From Vibrio sp. 14G-20 (GTDB lineage Bacteria > Pseudomonadota > Gammaproteobacteria > Enterobacterales > Vibrionaceae): a stretch of 64,000 nt of DNA. The DNA is taken from the NCBI RefSeq assembly GCF_026241515.1, contig NZ_JAPHPW010000021.1:1-64000 (forward strand), in the 5' to 3' direction. This document shows, piece by piece, positions 42,289 through 51,590 of this stretch. The notes beneath the pieces were generated by a model. The model ran no database searches. It saw nothing but the letters and a program-made list of their open reading frames with translations, and was not told where the DNA came from. Numbering within the stretch: the stretch's first letter is position 1; each line of letters opens with the position of its first letter. Position numbers and translations under genes: made by a program.

Positions 42289-43299
42289 ATGTCTGAGATG
42301 CGCACCCTTGGTGAGTTCATTGTTGCAAAACAAAATGACTTTCCCCATGCAAGTGGTGATCTATCATCCCTTTTGTCATCAATTCGTCTTGCTGCAAAAA
42401 TTGTTAACCGTGAAATCAACAAAGCAGGTCTTGTCGACATTACTGGCGCTGTTGGTACAGACAACGTTCAAGGTGAAGAGCAACAAAAGCTAGACCTTTA
42501 CGCGAACGACAAATTTAAAGCAGCTCTAGAAGCTCGTGACCAGGTTTGTGGTGTAGCAAGTGAAGAAGAAGACGAAGCCGTTGCCTTCAATAAAGAGCTA
42601 AACAAAAATGCAAAATACGTTGTTTTGATGGATCCACTTGATGGATCTTCAAACATCGATGTGAATGTATCTGTTGGTACGATTTTCTCTATCTACCGTC
42701 GAGTATCACCGATTGGCACTCCACCAACAGAAGAAGATTTCCTACAACCTGGACACAAGCAAGTAGCCGCGGGTTACGTGATTTACGGTTCTTCAACCAT
42801 GCTTGTTTACACGACAGGCGCCGGCGTAAATGGCTTCACCTACGACCCATCATTGGGTACTTTCTGTTTGTCTCATGAAAACATGATGGTCCCTGATGAA
42901 GGTAAGATTTACTCAATCAACGAAGGTAACTACTTCCGTTTCCCTACGGGTGTTAAAAAGTACATTAAGTACTGCCAAGAAGATGAGCCGAGTGACAACC
43001 GTCCTTACACCTCTCGCTACATTGGTTCTCTCGTATCTGATTTCCACCGTAACCTACTGAAAGGCGGCATCTACTTGTATCCAAGTACACAAAGTCACCC
43101 TCAAGGAAAACTGCGCCTGTTGTACGAGTGCAACCCAATTGCTTTCCTTATGGAGCAAGCGGGCGGTATCGCATCAGATGGTGTTCAACGCATCATGGAT
43201 ATCAAACCAACTGAGTTACACCAACGTGTGCCTTTCTTCGTTGGTTCAACAAGTATGGTACGTAAAGTAGAAGAGTTTCTTGAGCTTAACCGAGACTAG
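42289..43299 (+). CDS. fbp: Fructose-1,6-bisphosphatase class I
   Basis: A key gluconeogenic enzyme. The 336-residue protein has the metal-binding motif VLMDPLDGSSNIDVNVSVGT (about 116-135), the early GEEQQKLD, and the substrate-binding YIGSLVSDFHRNLLKGGIYLYP and GKLRLLYECNPIAFLMEQAGG segments. A TTTAAGGAAAT ribosome site precedes ATG. In E. coli fbp is adjacent to mpl, as here. Confidence 0.98.
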   Translation: MSEMRTLGEFIVAKQNDFPHASGDLSSLLSSIRLAAKIVNREINKAGLVDITGAVGTDNVQGEEQQKLDLYANDKFKAALEARDQVCGVASEEEDEAVAFNKELNKNAKYVVLMDPLDGSSNIDVNVSVGTIFSIYRRVSPIGTPPTEEDFLQPGHKQVAAGYVIYGSSTMLVYTTGAGVNGFTYDPSLGTFCLSHENMMVPDEGKIYSINEGNYFRFPTGVKKYIKYCQEDEPSDNRPYTSRYIGSLVSDFHRNLLKGGIYLYPSTQSHPQGKLRLLYECNPIAFLMEQAGGIASDGVQRIMDIKPTELHQRVPFFVGSTSMVRKVEEFLELNRD

Positions 43300-43332
43300 T
43301 TTTCTCGATTAATTATCAAAATAGCGTCATTA

Positions 43333-43362
43333 AAAAAGCCAGCATTCATATGCTGGCTTTTT
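43333..43362. terminator. Bidirectional terminator between fbp and ytfP
   Basis: AAAAAGCCAGCA and TGCTGGCTTTTT form a perfect stem with a TTCATA loop between convergent genes. Confidence 0.92.
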
Positions 43363-43389
43363 GTTTGATAACTCAAGGATATATAGCGG

Positions 43390-43743
43390 CTAACAGTTAT
43401 TCCGCTTACACCAGTCACCCGAAAGTATTTCTTTATTAGCTGTTAGATCAATCTGATATAAATATACCCATGCTAATCCAAATATAGTCTCTATTTGCTC
43501 GCGACGATACTCAACAGGAACATCTTCTAGCCGATCGAGCGACTCTAAAATTTCGTCGTTAATGATATAGACCTCGCCAGCGACACTTTTCTTTCCAAGA
43601 ATCATCGCCGGATAGGTACCTAAATCAAAAAGCGCGTATTCCTCAGGTGTATCAAACTGCCCTAATAAATCACAGCCCTTCAAATAGTGGTGATTGGACT
43701 GACCTTGCCTCAAGGTTCCATAAACAAAAACAAGATGCTGCAT
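43390..43743 (-). CDS. ytfP: Gamma-glutamylcyclotransferase-like protein YtfP
   Basis: A 117-residue AIG2/GGCT-like protein beginning LVFVYGTLRQGQSNHHYL, the glycine/tyrosine substrate loop of the family, with AGEVYIINDEILESLDRLEDVP containing the conserved acidic residue. Family members act on gamma-glutamyl amines or peptides, but the E. coli substrate is unknown. It follows tamB closely and is likely co-transcribed with tamA and tamB. Confidence 0.9.
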   Translation of the reverse strand: MQHLVFVYGTLRQGQSNHHYLKGCDLLGQFDTPEEYALFDLGTYPAMILGKKSVAGEVYIINDEILESLDRLEDVPVEYRREQIETIFGLAWVYLYQIDLTANKEILSGDWCKRNNC

Positions 43744-43760
43744 ACGCCCTCCATGCGGCT

Positions 43761-46700
43761 TTACTCGAACTCAAACTGATAGAGAAGGTCTACAGCACTG
43801 TCGAGACCTGACACGGCTTCAACGTAGAGATCCTGCATCAATCGATAGCGGACTGTAAACTCTCCTAACGAGTTAAAGATGCCCACACCATATTTTACCT
43901 GTAAGCCCGGCAGGATGTAGCCACTTACCGTCACTTGAGAGTCATCGCCAGAGCCTGCGGTATCCAGTTGCAAATCTTGTACACCAAAGGCTTCACCAAT
44001 TTCGCCGACAACCTTACCACTCTTCGCCAAACTCAAACCAATTAAGGTTGTCGTCATCGAGCCGCTCGATTCACCGTCGATATCTTGGCCACGCAAAATA
44101 TAAGACAGCGCGTTCGCTTGTGGCATTGCAGGATCAGAATAAATCTCGATGGTCGGCTCTGTCGCAGGGCCTGTCACTCGAATACCTGCGGTCACGTCAT
44201 CCTGAGTATTATCAGGATTACGAATCGCATTGATGGCTACGTATGGCTGATCCGGTGGACCATTCATTAGAATCTTACCCTCTTCGATTAAGAGGTCTTG
44301 CCCGAATGATTGGTAAGTACCATCGACGATGTTCACTTCACCTGTAATAAATGGACCTTGGTCTTTTTGAGCTACGTTGAGCTTACCGACCAAATCACCT
44401 TCAAGGCCGAAGGCAGACAGTTTAAAGTCATCACCAATGGAGATATTAATATTCGTCATCACGTTGAATGGAATCGTATCTTCGTTTTCTGGCTCTAGAT
44501 CTTTATTCAAAATAACCTGATCAGAAGAGACACCAACTGCTGACGGTGGTAAGTCTTCAACAACAATTCGTCCCCATGGTAAGGCGATATCACCGGTGAT
44601 TTTCGCCAGATCTGGTGTAACATCAATGGTCATATCAGGCACGACCTTGACCTTAACCATAGGTGGAATATCAACCATCAACTCATCAGCGAAAACTCTA
44701 ACGTTAGAGTGCCATGCTGTAAGAACTTGCCAATCTCCGGTTCCCTCAATATCAAGGTGACCATCAGGCGTTTCGACATTCGCATCCAGTTTTGCGCTAT
44801 ACCCATCAAAGTCGAGGTCGATGCGGCCATCTTTCACATCAACAGGCGTGACGTCACCTTTAACTTGAATACCATCAACAGAGAATTGACCAAAGACTTG
44901 AGGGTGCATCAAAGAGCCTTTAACTTGAAGATCACTCTCTAGGTCGGCTTTCAATAAGCTGTATTCACCTAGTATTGGTTGTAAGAAATCAAGATGGAAC
45001 GTGGTCAGCTTAATTGCTGCATCGACCATTTTATCTTCGGCGAGAATATCCGGTAACGACACCGTGCCAGACAGGTCACCATTGTCGGAAACATCCAACT
45101 TAAAGTCGGCATCCAGTTTGTTGTCTTTCAGTTGGGCATTCAATGCAACGCTTTCCCAACCCAGAGTGATTGGCTCACCCACTTGTTGAACAACCTGACC
45201 TTTCGGCATATCAACGCTTACCGTAACCTCAGGCTCACCTTGTTCAGACCACTTAGCATGAGCGGTCGCATTGACTAAGCCCTGTAATTGCGTCTCATTA
45301 GGCACAAAGGCTTTAATCTGCTCGAAATCGAATTGATTGATGGCCACTTTGGCCTCACCCGATTTTCCGACACGAACGTCTTCATCCAAACACACACTTG
45401 AACCCGATTGTTTCCAACAGTGCGCTTGAACATCGGCAAACTGCTTATCGACATCCGCCTTTATCGCGACAGGTTGGTCTAACACCCAAGGGCCTTGCTG
45501 AGTGGTGATTTTGACTCTATCTAACGACCCATCCCAAATGATAGAAGGGGTTTGAATCAACTCTCCGGAAATAGCTAAGCTTGTAGACACGATGTCGGAT
45601 ATCACATCAAGTGTCACTGTGTGCTTCTTCTCACCACCACTCACCTTGAGATCAATGCTTTCTACGCTTTGATCTTGATAGGTTAAGTTGTTAGCTTTTA
45701 ATTCAAGATCGGCTTGAGCTTCAGGCAATGGCAGAGGAATCACAGAGCCATTAAGCGACAAGGATTCTAGTGTTGCTTCGTTGTTCCAATCTACCTTATC
45801 CACATTTAGAGCGAGATCGACTTCAGGCTCTTTCGTAGGACCACTTAGCTGGATGTTACCAATCACTTTACCTTTCAAATCAGGGGCGCTTTTTACAAGC
45901 TCAGGGAAGTAAATCTCAACACCCATGTCCCATTTTTTATCAAGCTCACCCTGAGCCTTAATCGAGTTAACACCGTGAGCTAAGCTCAAACCACTGGTTT
46001 TCAGTTTTGGTTCACCGCTCGCGCTGCGATCCGATGCTGACAACTGACCTTCGATATCCAGAGGGTATTCTCGCAAGATCCCTTCAATATCCAATTTAAG
46101 CAGTTCAATCGCCCAGCCGCCCACTTCCGTCAACTCACCCGAGGTGACGATGCTTCCGCTAATGTTGCCCTCGGCTTCAGGCCACTGCAGACCCGGTTGA
46201 ATATCTTTGAGTGTCACGTCAGCTTGCCAGTTAACGAGACTCTTCCAGTTCGCTTTAACGACGCCGTTAAGCTCACCGCCTAGCGTGTTGAGCTTTAGAC
46301 GCTCGAGCTCAATCTGTTCCGTCGTGCCTTTGCCCTGCAGATCGATGGCTAACTCAGGGATTTCCTTACCATCTGCTTGACCTTTGAGCTGCACATTGAA
46401 ACCACCTAGTGAGCCATCAGCTTTGAATTGTTCAATTGTCGCTTGGTAATCGCTTTTTCCGGTAAGGGGCCACTGCGCTTGTCCACCCTCTAAAAGAAGG
46501 TCAAATGGCAGAGTCGGCTCTAAGGGTTGAATATCCCCAGACAACTTTGCCTCAATCAATTCAGAAAATTGGGAATCTAGGTTTAGCTTAGCCACGCTAC
46601 CTTGTGCTTTCAGAGATAACTTCTGCCCAGCAAGGTCGGTTTCTTTCACTAACGCATCCAAAGAAAGATCTAGCGGATAACCGCCCTTGAGCTCAACCTT

Positions 46701-47519
46701 CATCGTTAGATGAGCGCTTGCTTGTGGCATATCGAGTTCGAGCGTTGGAACATCAACCGTGTGTTTACCCGCGCGTGCCTCTAGTCCAAGGTGATTCACA
46801 ACGATTGGTGTTTCTTGTTCCAAGGTGAAACGGTTAAGATCAAAACGCTCCAACACAACCTGTAAAGGAATCCAGACTTCCGGCAATTCGATAGCCGTTT
46901 TCTCGGTAGCTTCTGGCTCAACCGTTTCTGCTTGCGGTTCTTCTGTCGACTCCGCGAGTTTTACCTTAAGATCATTGAATAAGGTTGGCGATACCGTCAG
47001 CTTTTCGCCCTGCATACTCAAAGCCGTAGAGAACAGGCTCCATTCAATTTCATGCCCTAAGATATTCAACTTGATATCAGACAAAGCGATACGGTTGATC
47101 ACGATTGGCAACGGTGTTTTTACCGATGTTACGGGCGGAGTCGGTTCTGTTTCTTCTGGAGAGGCAGGAGGCAGTTCAGTAAATGCGAAGTCCAACCCTT
47201 GAATCGCTAAACGATCGACACACAGCTTAGGGTCGAACAGGCAGCGAGGATTAATAGCCAAGTTCAGCTTTTGAACCTTGGTATCGATATGCAGGCTGTC
47301 ATCTTTAAACTGAACATTATTAAGCGTAAAACTTGGGAAAAGTGCCCCTTTGGTACTTTCCACTTTAAACTGTGGCAATGCTTTTTCAGCGCCCCACAGC
47401 ACAGTGTTCAACCCTGGGTTGGTGAACAAAACAAAACCTAGCAGGGCTATCAACAACAGCAAAATAGACGTCAATGAGATCGACGTCCACTTAATGAATT
47501 TTCCCATCACTTTGATCAT
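43761..47519 (-). CDS. tamB: Translocation and assembly module subunit TamB
   Basis: TamB is a very long periplasm-spanning protein anchored in the inner membrane. It works with TamA in outer-membrane protein assembly and, with related AsmA-like proteins, in anterograde phospholipid transport. The 1252-residue protein has an N-terminal anchor (about 12-32), hundreds of residues of repetitive beta-strand sequence, and a C-terminal DUF490 domain (about 910-1252, with ITGEVNIVDGTYQSFGQDLLIEEGKI and GGLQVKYGVGIFNSLGEFTVRYRL-type strands). Its ATG overlaps the tamA stop (ATGA), so translation is coupled. Confidence 0.96.
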   Translation of the reverse strand: MIKVMGKFIKWTSISLTSILLLLIALLGFVLFTNPGLNTVLWGAEKALPQFKVESTKGALFPSFTLNNVQFKDDSLHIDTKVQKLNLAINPRCLFDPKLCVDRLAIQGLDFAFTELPPASPEETEPTPPVTSVKTPLPIVINRIALSDIKLNILGHEIEWSLFSTALSMQGEKLTVSPTLFNDLKVKLAESTEEPQAETVEPEATEKTAIELPEVWIPLQVVLERFDLNRFTLEQETPIVVNHLGLEARAGKHTVDVPTLELDMPQASAHLTMKVELKGGYPLDLSLDALVKETDLAGQKLSLKAQGSVAKLNLDSQFSELIEAKLSGDIQPLEPTLPFDLLLEGGQAQWPLTGKSDYQATIEQFKADGSLGGFNVQLKGQADGKEIPELAIDLQGKGTTEQIELERLKLNTLGGELNGVVKANWKSLVNWQADVTLKDIQPGLQWPEAEGNISGSIVTSGELTEVGGWAIELLKLDIEGILREYPLDIEGQLSASDRSASGEPKLKTSGLSLAHGVNSIKAQGELDKKWDMGVEIYFPELVKSAPDLKGKVIGNIQLSGPTKEPEVDLALNVDKVDWNNEATLESLSLNGSVIPLPLPEAQADLELKANNLTYQDQSVESIDLKVSGGEKKHTVTLDVISDIVSTSLAISGELIQTPSIIWDGSLDRVKITTQQGPWVLDQPVAIKADVDKQFADVQAHCWKQSGSSVCLDEDVRVGKSGEAKVAINQFDFEQIKAFVPNETQLQGLVNATAHAKWSEQGEPEVTVSVDMPKGQVVQQVGEPITLGWESVALNAQLKDNKLDADFKLDVSDNGDLSGTVSLPDILAEDKMVDAAIKLTTFHLDFLQPILGEYSLLKADLESDLQVKGSLMHPQVFGQFSVDGIQVKGDVTPVDVKDGRIDLDFDGYSAKLDANVETPDGHLDIEGTGDWQVLTAWHSNVRVFADELMVDIPPMVKVKVVPDMTIDVTPDLAKITGDIALPWGRIVVEDLPPSAVGVSSDQVILNKDLEPENEDTIPFNVMTNINISIGDDFKLSAFGLEGDLVGKLNVAQKDQGPFITGEVNIVDGTYQSFGQDLLIEEGKILMNGPPDQPYVAINAIRNPDNTQDDVTAGIRVTGPATEPTIEIYSDPAMPQANALSYILRGQDIDGESSGSMTTTLIGLSLAKSGKVVGEIGEAFGVQDLQLDTAGSGDDSQVTVSGYILPGLQVKYGVGIFNSLGEFTVRYRLMQDLYVEAVSGLDSAVDLLYQFEFE

Positions 47520-49228
47520 AATTCTGGCCCTAAACTAAAGTGTAACTGGAACTCATCACCTTTTGCTGCATCTAGACCCCAAGCAAAATCTAAACTCACT
47601 GGACCAACAGGAGACGCCCAACGAACACCGACACCGGTGCCGTGTTTCCATTCCGGTTTGTCATTAAATGCATCACCAATGTCGTAGAATGCTGCGCCCC
47701 ACCAGTTTCCAACCAAGCGGTATTGGTATTCAAGCGAGCTGGTTGCAATGAATTTTGCACCCGTTAGTGCGCCACTTTCATCGCGAGGAGAGATCGACTC
47801 ATAACCATAACCACGAATGCTGTTGTCACCACCAGCAAAGAATCTTAGGGAGGGAGATAGCTTATCAAACTCGTCAGCAAAGTTACCGCCAAATTGAAGT
47901 CGAGTTAAGCCTCGGTGATTGTCGCCAATGCTTCGAATCCAAGCGGTTTGGCCTTGAAAACGAACAACCTTAGTTTCAGATAGCAGGGTATCGTCAGCCG
48001 CTTCAACCATGATGGTTTGTTTGTCACCCCACATTGGCATCGAGCCACCACGAGTTCGAGTTCGTGAGAAAGAGATACCCGGCAATACGAATTGTGCCAA
48101 GTCATCTTGCAAACCTTGTTCATAGTTTTCGACCAAGTATCGAATGAACACCGTGCGTTGCCAGCCGTTATCCAGGCGCCAATATCTTTCTAAGGCAAGG
48201 TTTGATTCCAAACTCTTGGTATCACGATTATCCAAATTCTTCATACCGTACTTAACTTGGTAGTAGTCATTAAGTACGTCATCCAATGGGATTTTATAAG
48301 CTGCCGTGATCGTCTGCTCAGGCTTCGAGATCGACAAGCTACTATTGAAGCTATGGCCTCGATCATTAACCCAAGGTTTTTTCCATTTGAGAGTGCCTTT
48401 CACACCAAGGTCGGTTGAGACACCGATACCCGTTTCGATTTGGTTACGAGCTTGCGGAGCAAGGCTAACCTTCATCGGAATTTCTCGACCTTCGCCTAAC
48501 TGGCTTAAATCTGGCTCAACAAATACCGAGGAGAACCAATCCGTATTCGACAAGTTTTGGTTGTACTCGCCGACTTTGGTGATTGAGTAAGGTTCACCAT
48601 CTTCAAACGGCTTGAGGGATTGAACTTTGTCATCTTCAATTTGACTGCCCGTCACAGTAGTTGTGCCAAAGTGATAACGGATACCACTGTTGTAATGAAG
48701 ACGAACATAAGCGCGGTTCAATTCAGGAGCGACTTCTAGCTTACTAAGATCATAAGCCCCATCGAAGTAGCCTTTCGCTAATCCAAGGTTGCGGATCGAC
48801 GATTTCAAAGAGTCATAATTACCATGATTCAGAGTCGAACCTTTAGACAAGCTACTCTTCGCTATCAAGGCTAAAAAGTCTGGGTCACCTTTGGCTTCAC
48901 CCGTCAGAACGATATCTGAAGTATAAATAACAACAGGCTCTCCCGGCTCAACCGTAACGGTCATTTCGGTGTCATCTTCGGAGTGAGTAAATGTGATTTT
49001 AGGGTGGTAGTAGCCTAACGCATTAAGGGCTTCTTTAATCATAGATTCCAAGCGAGATTGGAACCTTAGTGAAACCGAATACTCTTCTTCAGGGATCGCA
49101 CTCAGATAAGCATCAACATTATCCTCAAGCGCTCCATCTAGCCCTTTAATTTCAAGGGAAACGTCAGCGAAAGCGAGCGTAGATGACAATAGAGTGCCAA
49201 TCAGAACTGGTAAAGTTTTTCTTATCAT
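47516..49228 (-). CDS. tamA: Translocation and assembly module outer-membrane protein TamA
   Basis: TamA is an Omp85-family outer-membrane barrel with three POTRA domains. The 570-residue protein has a signal peptide ending ...STLAFA, POTRA repeats (about 22-265) and a 16-strand barrel with FFAGGDNSIRGYGYESISPRD (the VRGF-type loop motif, RGYGYE) and the C-terminal strand LQLHFSLGPEL-type ending. It is first in the tamA-tamB-ytfP operon and divergent from msrA. Confidence 0.96.
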   Translation of the reverse strand: MIRKTLPVLIGTLLSSTLAFADVSLEIKGLDGALEDNVDAYLSAIPEEEYSVSLRFQSRLESMIKEALNALGYYHPKITFTHSEDDTEMTVTVEPGEPVVIYTSDIVLTGEAKGDPDFLALIAKSSLSKGSTLNHGNYDSLKSSIRNLGLAKGYFDGAYDLSKLEVAPELNRAYVRLHYNSGIRYHFGTTTVTGSQIEDDKVQSLKPFEDGEPYSITKVGEYNQNLSNTDWFSSVFVEPDLSQLGEGREIPMKVSLAPQARNQIETGIGVSTDLGVKGTLKWKKPWVNDRGHSFNSSLSISKPEQTITAAYKIPLDDVLNDYYQVKYGMKNLDNRDTKSLESNLALERYWRLDNGWQRTVFIRYLVENYEQGLQDDLAQFVLPGISFSRTRTRGGSMPMWGDKQTIMVEAADDTLLSETKVVRFQGQTAWIRSIGDNHRGLTRLQFGGNFADEFDKLSPSLRFFAGGDNSIRGYGYESISPRDESGALTGAKFIATSSLEYQYRLVGNWWGAAFYDIGDAFNDKPEWKHGTGVGVRWASPVGPVSLDFAWGLDAAKGDEFQLHFSLGPEL

Positions 49229-49423
49229 GTTTAATTGGTGAAGAAGTTATCAATACGTTAATAAGTGAAAAGAAATAATACCGCTAAATAGGCATTGAGT
49301 CTGTAATTAATCCTGGAATAACACGGTCTAATTTAAAGACTTATTCAATATTGACCAACAGTTAATATGAACCCACGTTAAATAAAAGCCAGCGCGGTAA
49401 ACGTATGCGAAAAGGAATATAAC

Positions 49424-50053
49424 ATGCTAAACAAACAACAACTGGTTTCTGCAGCAACCGCACTACCGGGAAATGCTGACCCAATTCGAATCACTGAGCG
49501 CCATTTCGTCAATCAAACCTACCTGCTCGATGCGCCTACGGACTCTCAACAAGAAGTCCTGTTTGGTATGGGATGCTTCTGGGGAGCTGAGCGTTTGTTT
49601 TGGCAATTGGATGGCGTTATTTCAACATCCGTTGGTTACGCTGGCGGTTACACGGTTAATCCCACTTATGAACAAGTATGTACTGGGCAAACCGGCCATA
49701 CCGAAGTCGTTCGTGTCATATTTGATAGTGAACAAACCTCTCTAGCTCGAATACTTGAGACCTTTTGGGAGCGTCATGACCCAACTCAAGGAATGCGCCA
49801 AGGCAACGATTTAGGGACTCAGTACCGTTCCGCGATTTACACCTTCAGTGAAGAGCAACAGTCTATCGCTGAGCACTCTAAACGAGAATATCAACGAGCA
49901 ATGACTGAATCTTTAGGCAACGAGATCACGACGGAAGTTCTACCTGCGGGAAAATATTTTTTTGCTGAAACCTATCACCAGCAATACCTAGCTAAAAACC
50001 CTAACGGTTACTGCGGACTAGGCGGAACAGGGGTTTGCTTCCCGCCACAATAG
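49424..50053 (+). CDS. msrA: Peptide methionine sulfoxide reductase MsrA
   Basis: MsrA reduces the S epimer of methionine sulfoxide. The 209-residue protein has the catalytic cysteine in FGMGCFWGAERLFW (C near 52), the YAGG(Y) loop, HTEVVRV, and the resolving C-terminal cysteines in NGYCGLGGTGVCFP. The N-terminal extension of about 40 residues is like that of E. coli MsrA. It is monocistronic and ends at a terminator. Confidence 0.97.
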   Translation: MLNKQQLVSAATALPGNADPIRITERHFVNQTYLLDAPTDSQQEVLFGMGCFWGAERLFWQLDGVISTSVGYAGGYTVNPTYEQVCTGQTGHTEVVRVIFDSEQTSLARILETFWERHDPTQGMRQGNDLGTQYRSAIYTFSEEQQSIAEHSKREYQRAMTESLGNEITTEVLPAGKYFFAETYHQQYLAKNPNGYCGLGGTGVCFPPQ

Positions 50054-50090
50054 AGGGCAGTTAGGCACCCTACCTCAAACGATATCCAGT

Positions 50091-50120
50091 AAAAAAGGGC
50101 TTCCATTAGGAAGCCCTTTT
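50091..50120. terminator. Bidirectional terminator between msrA and ytfK
   Basis: GGGCTTCC and GGAAGCCC form a perfect stem with an ATTA loop and A/T tracts on both sides. Confidence 0.9.
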
Positions 50121-50163
50121 CGTTGTTAATCTATTTGAAGCAAGACCAATCAATAAAGCTCAG

Positions 50164-50364
50164 TTACACCGGCAGCGCAGCAATCGTGCCGTTAACTTCT
50201 TTAAAAATGGTGAGCTTTTGTTTGTCTGAAACTTCAGGAAGAAGCACTTTGCCTTGGTCGAAGCGAAACTCTCCGATACCTTCAATAGCAAACTGGCCTT
50301 TGAACAGGACTTTAACGAAACGCGCCACCTGATGTGGACGGTAAGTAGAAAATTTTCTTAACAT
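50164..50364 (-). CDS. ytfK: DUF1107 protein, YtfK homologue
   Basis: The 66-residue protein aligns over its length with E. coli YtfK: RYxPxQVAxxVKxLFxGxxxIxxxGxFxFDxGKxLxPxVxDKxxLxxxxEVN. In E. coli YtfK binds SpoT and pushes it toward (p)ppGpp synthesis under phosphate or fatty-acid starvation. The same role here is inference. It sits between msrA and ytfJ, again as in E. coli. A purine-rich GAGGTTGT ribosome site precedes it. Confidence 0.88.
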   Translation of the reverse strand: MLRKFSTYRPHQVARFVKVLFKGQFAIEGIGEFRFDQGKVLLPEVSDKQKLTIFKEVNGTIAALPV

Positions 50365-50616
50365 AATACAACCTCAATTCCATTTGAGTACTACAGTCAC
50401 GTACCTGAACACCACCGTATTCAAAGCACATTCAATCGCTAATTCCTTTAGCAAACAGCAAGATAATCTATTGTTCATCTCGATATTAATGCATTATACC
50501 TTTTGGTAACAAGCCTGCAACTTATTTCTACGTCGTACGATAAAAAAGTTAAAGAGGCATTTTTCAAATTTCATATTATACTTCCAGAGCAAACCAATAA
50601 GCGGAACAAAAATATA

Positions 50617-51168
50617 ATGAAAAACAAAACTCTACTGGCTTTTTTAGCCGCAGCCTCTCCACTCTTAGCCAATGCTCACAACTTATCTGTAGGTGCAACT
50701 CTGCCTGCTGTCGATGTTAGCAACTATGGTGAAATCGTACTAAACGACGGAAATACTGGATATCAAGCTTGGGCAACCAACGCTCTTCTAGGTAAAGTTC
50801 GCGTCGTTCAAGCTATTGCAGGCCGTAGCAGCTCGAAAGAGCTCAACGCACCACTGATGGCAGCCATCACAGCATCGAAATTCGCAGAAGACAGCTACCA
50901 AACCACTACCATCATCAACCAAGATGATGCGATTTGGGGTACTGGGTCTTTTGTTAAATCGTCAGCAGAAAGTAGCAAAGAAGAATTTCCATGGTCTTCT
51001 ATGGTGCTAGATGAAGACGGCACGGTAGCGTCATCATGGGCTTTAAAAGAAGAAAGCTCTGCGATTATCGTTCAAGACAAGCAAGGTAAAATCTTGTTTG
51101 TTAAAGAAGGGGCATTAAACGAATCAGAAGTCACTCAAGTCATTGAGTTGATTAAAGCGAGCCTTTAA
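50617..51168 (+). CDS. ytfJ: YtfJ-family periplasmic protein
   Basis: I chose ATG 50617 (183 residues) because it gives a clean signal peptide MKNKTLLAFLAAASPLLANA; the frame extends further upstream without a ribosome site. The mature part has a thioredoxin-like layout (GKVRVVQAIAGRSSSKELNAPLM, then TTTIINQDDAIWGTGSFVKS) but no CxxC motif, so a redox role is not expected. E. coli YtfJ is a periplasmic protein of unknown function. Its stop is followed about 30 bases later by the Zur-box hairpin. Confidence 0.88.
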   Translation: MKNKTLLAFLAAASPLLANAHNLSVGATLPAVDVSNYGEIVLNDGNTGYQAWATNALLGKVRVVQAIAGRSSSKELNAPLMAAITASKFAEDSYQTTTIINQDDAIWGTGSFVKSSAESSKEEFPWSSMVLDEDGTVASSWALKEESSAIIVQDKQGKILFVKEGALNESEVTQVIELIKASL

Positions 51169-51200
51169 TAAGATATTCGCGTCTTTTTCGAGACCTGACC

Positions 51201-51233
51201 AAAGGATATTGTTATATTATAACAGTATCCTTT
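51201..51233 (+). promoter_or_regulatory. Zur box upstream of the zinc operon, also a terminator-like hairpin
   Basis: The arms AAAGGATATTGTTATA and TATAACAGTATCCTTT flank a single T and pair with one mismatch. The core TGTTATA-n-TATAACA is identical to the gammaproteobacterial Zur operator core. It precedes a DUF2607 gene and zrgA. Because the palindrome is followed on the plus strand by six or more Ts (51231-51236), the transcript could also fold as a rho-independent terminator for ytfJ. Confidence 0.85.
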
Positions 51234-51258
51234 TTTAATTCTGTGGTTAAACATACTC

Positions 51259-51549
51259 ATGTGGCAAAACACATCTAACAATGTGAAACGCAAAACAAGC
51301 TTCTTGCTTGGGCTGATGCTCATGTTAAGCGTGTTAGCCGCGACACACATCGTGGATATCTCACCAGAACACCACACTTCACACCATTGTGAGCTGTTTT
51401 CGATAAATCAATTCATTACGGCGCACTCACTTCCACAGCTCCCAGAGTTCCATTCGGAATTTACTGTCGCTATCACAGAGTCAGTCATTTCGTTACAGCG
51501 CCTTTATTTTGCCTATTTAGCACGTTCACCTCCTGTAAAGATTGCTTAA
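51259..51549 (+). CDS. DUF2607 small histidine-containing protein
   Basis: A 96-residue protein with a hydrophobic N-terminal segment (about 12-30; signal or anchor) followed by a histidine/cysteine cluster DISPEHHTSHHCELF (about 34-48) that could bind zinc. The DUF2607 family is found mostly in Vibrio-like bacteria and has no known function. It is the first gene behind the Zur box and 41 bp before zrgA, so a role in zinc acquisition is a fair inference. The Shine-Dalgarno sequence is weak. Confidence 0.75.
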   Translation: MWQNTSNNVKRKTSFLLGLMLMLSVLAATHIVDISPEHHTSHHCELFSINQFITAHSLPQLPEFHSEFTVAITESVISLQRLYFAYLARSPPVKIA

Positions 51550-51590
51550 TTACCACTACTTTTTAATTAACCTTTATTCAGGAAAAAAAC

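Noticed and set aside
43761..47519. Several frames antisense to tamB
   Set aside because: No family match or ribosome site, and tamB is intact across the region.
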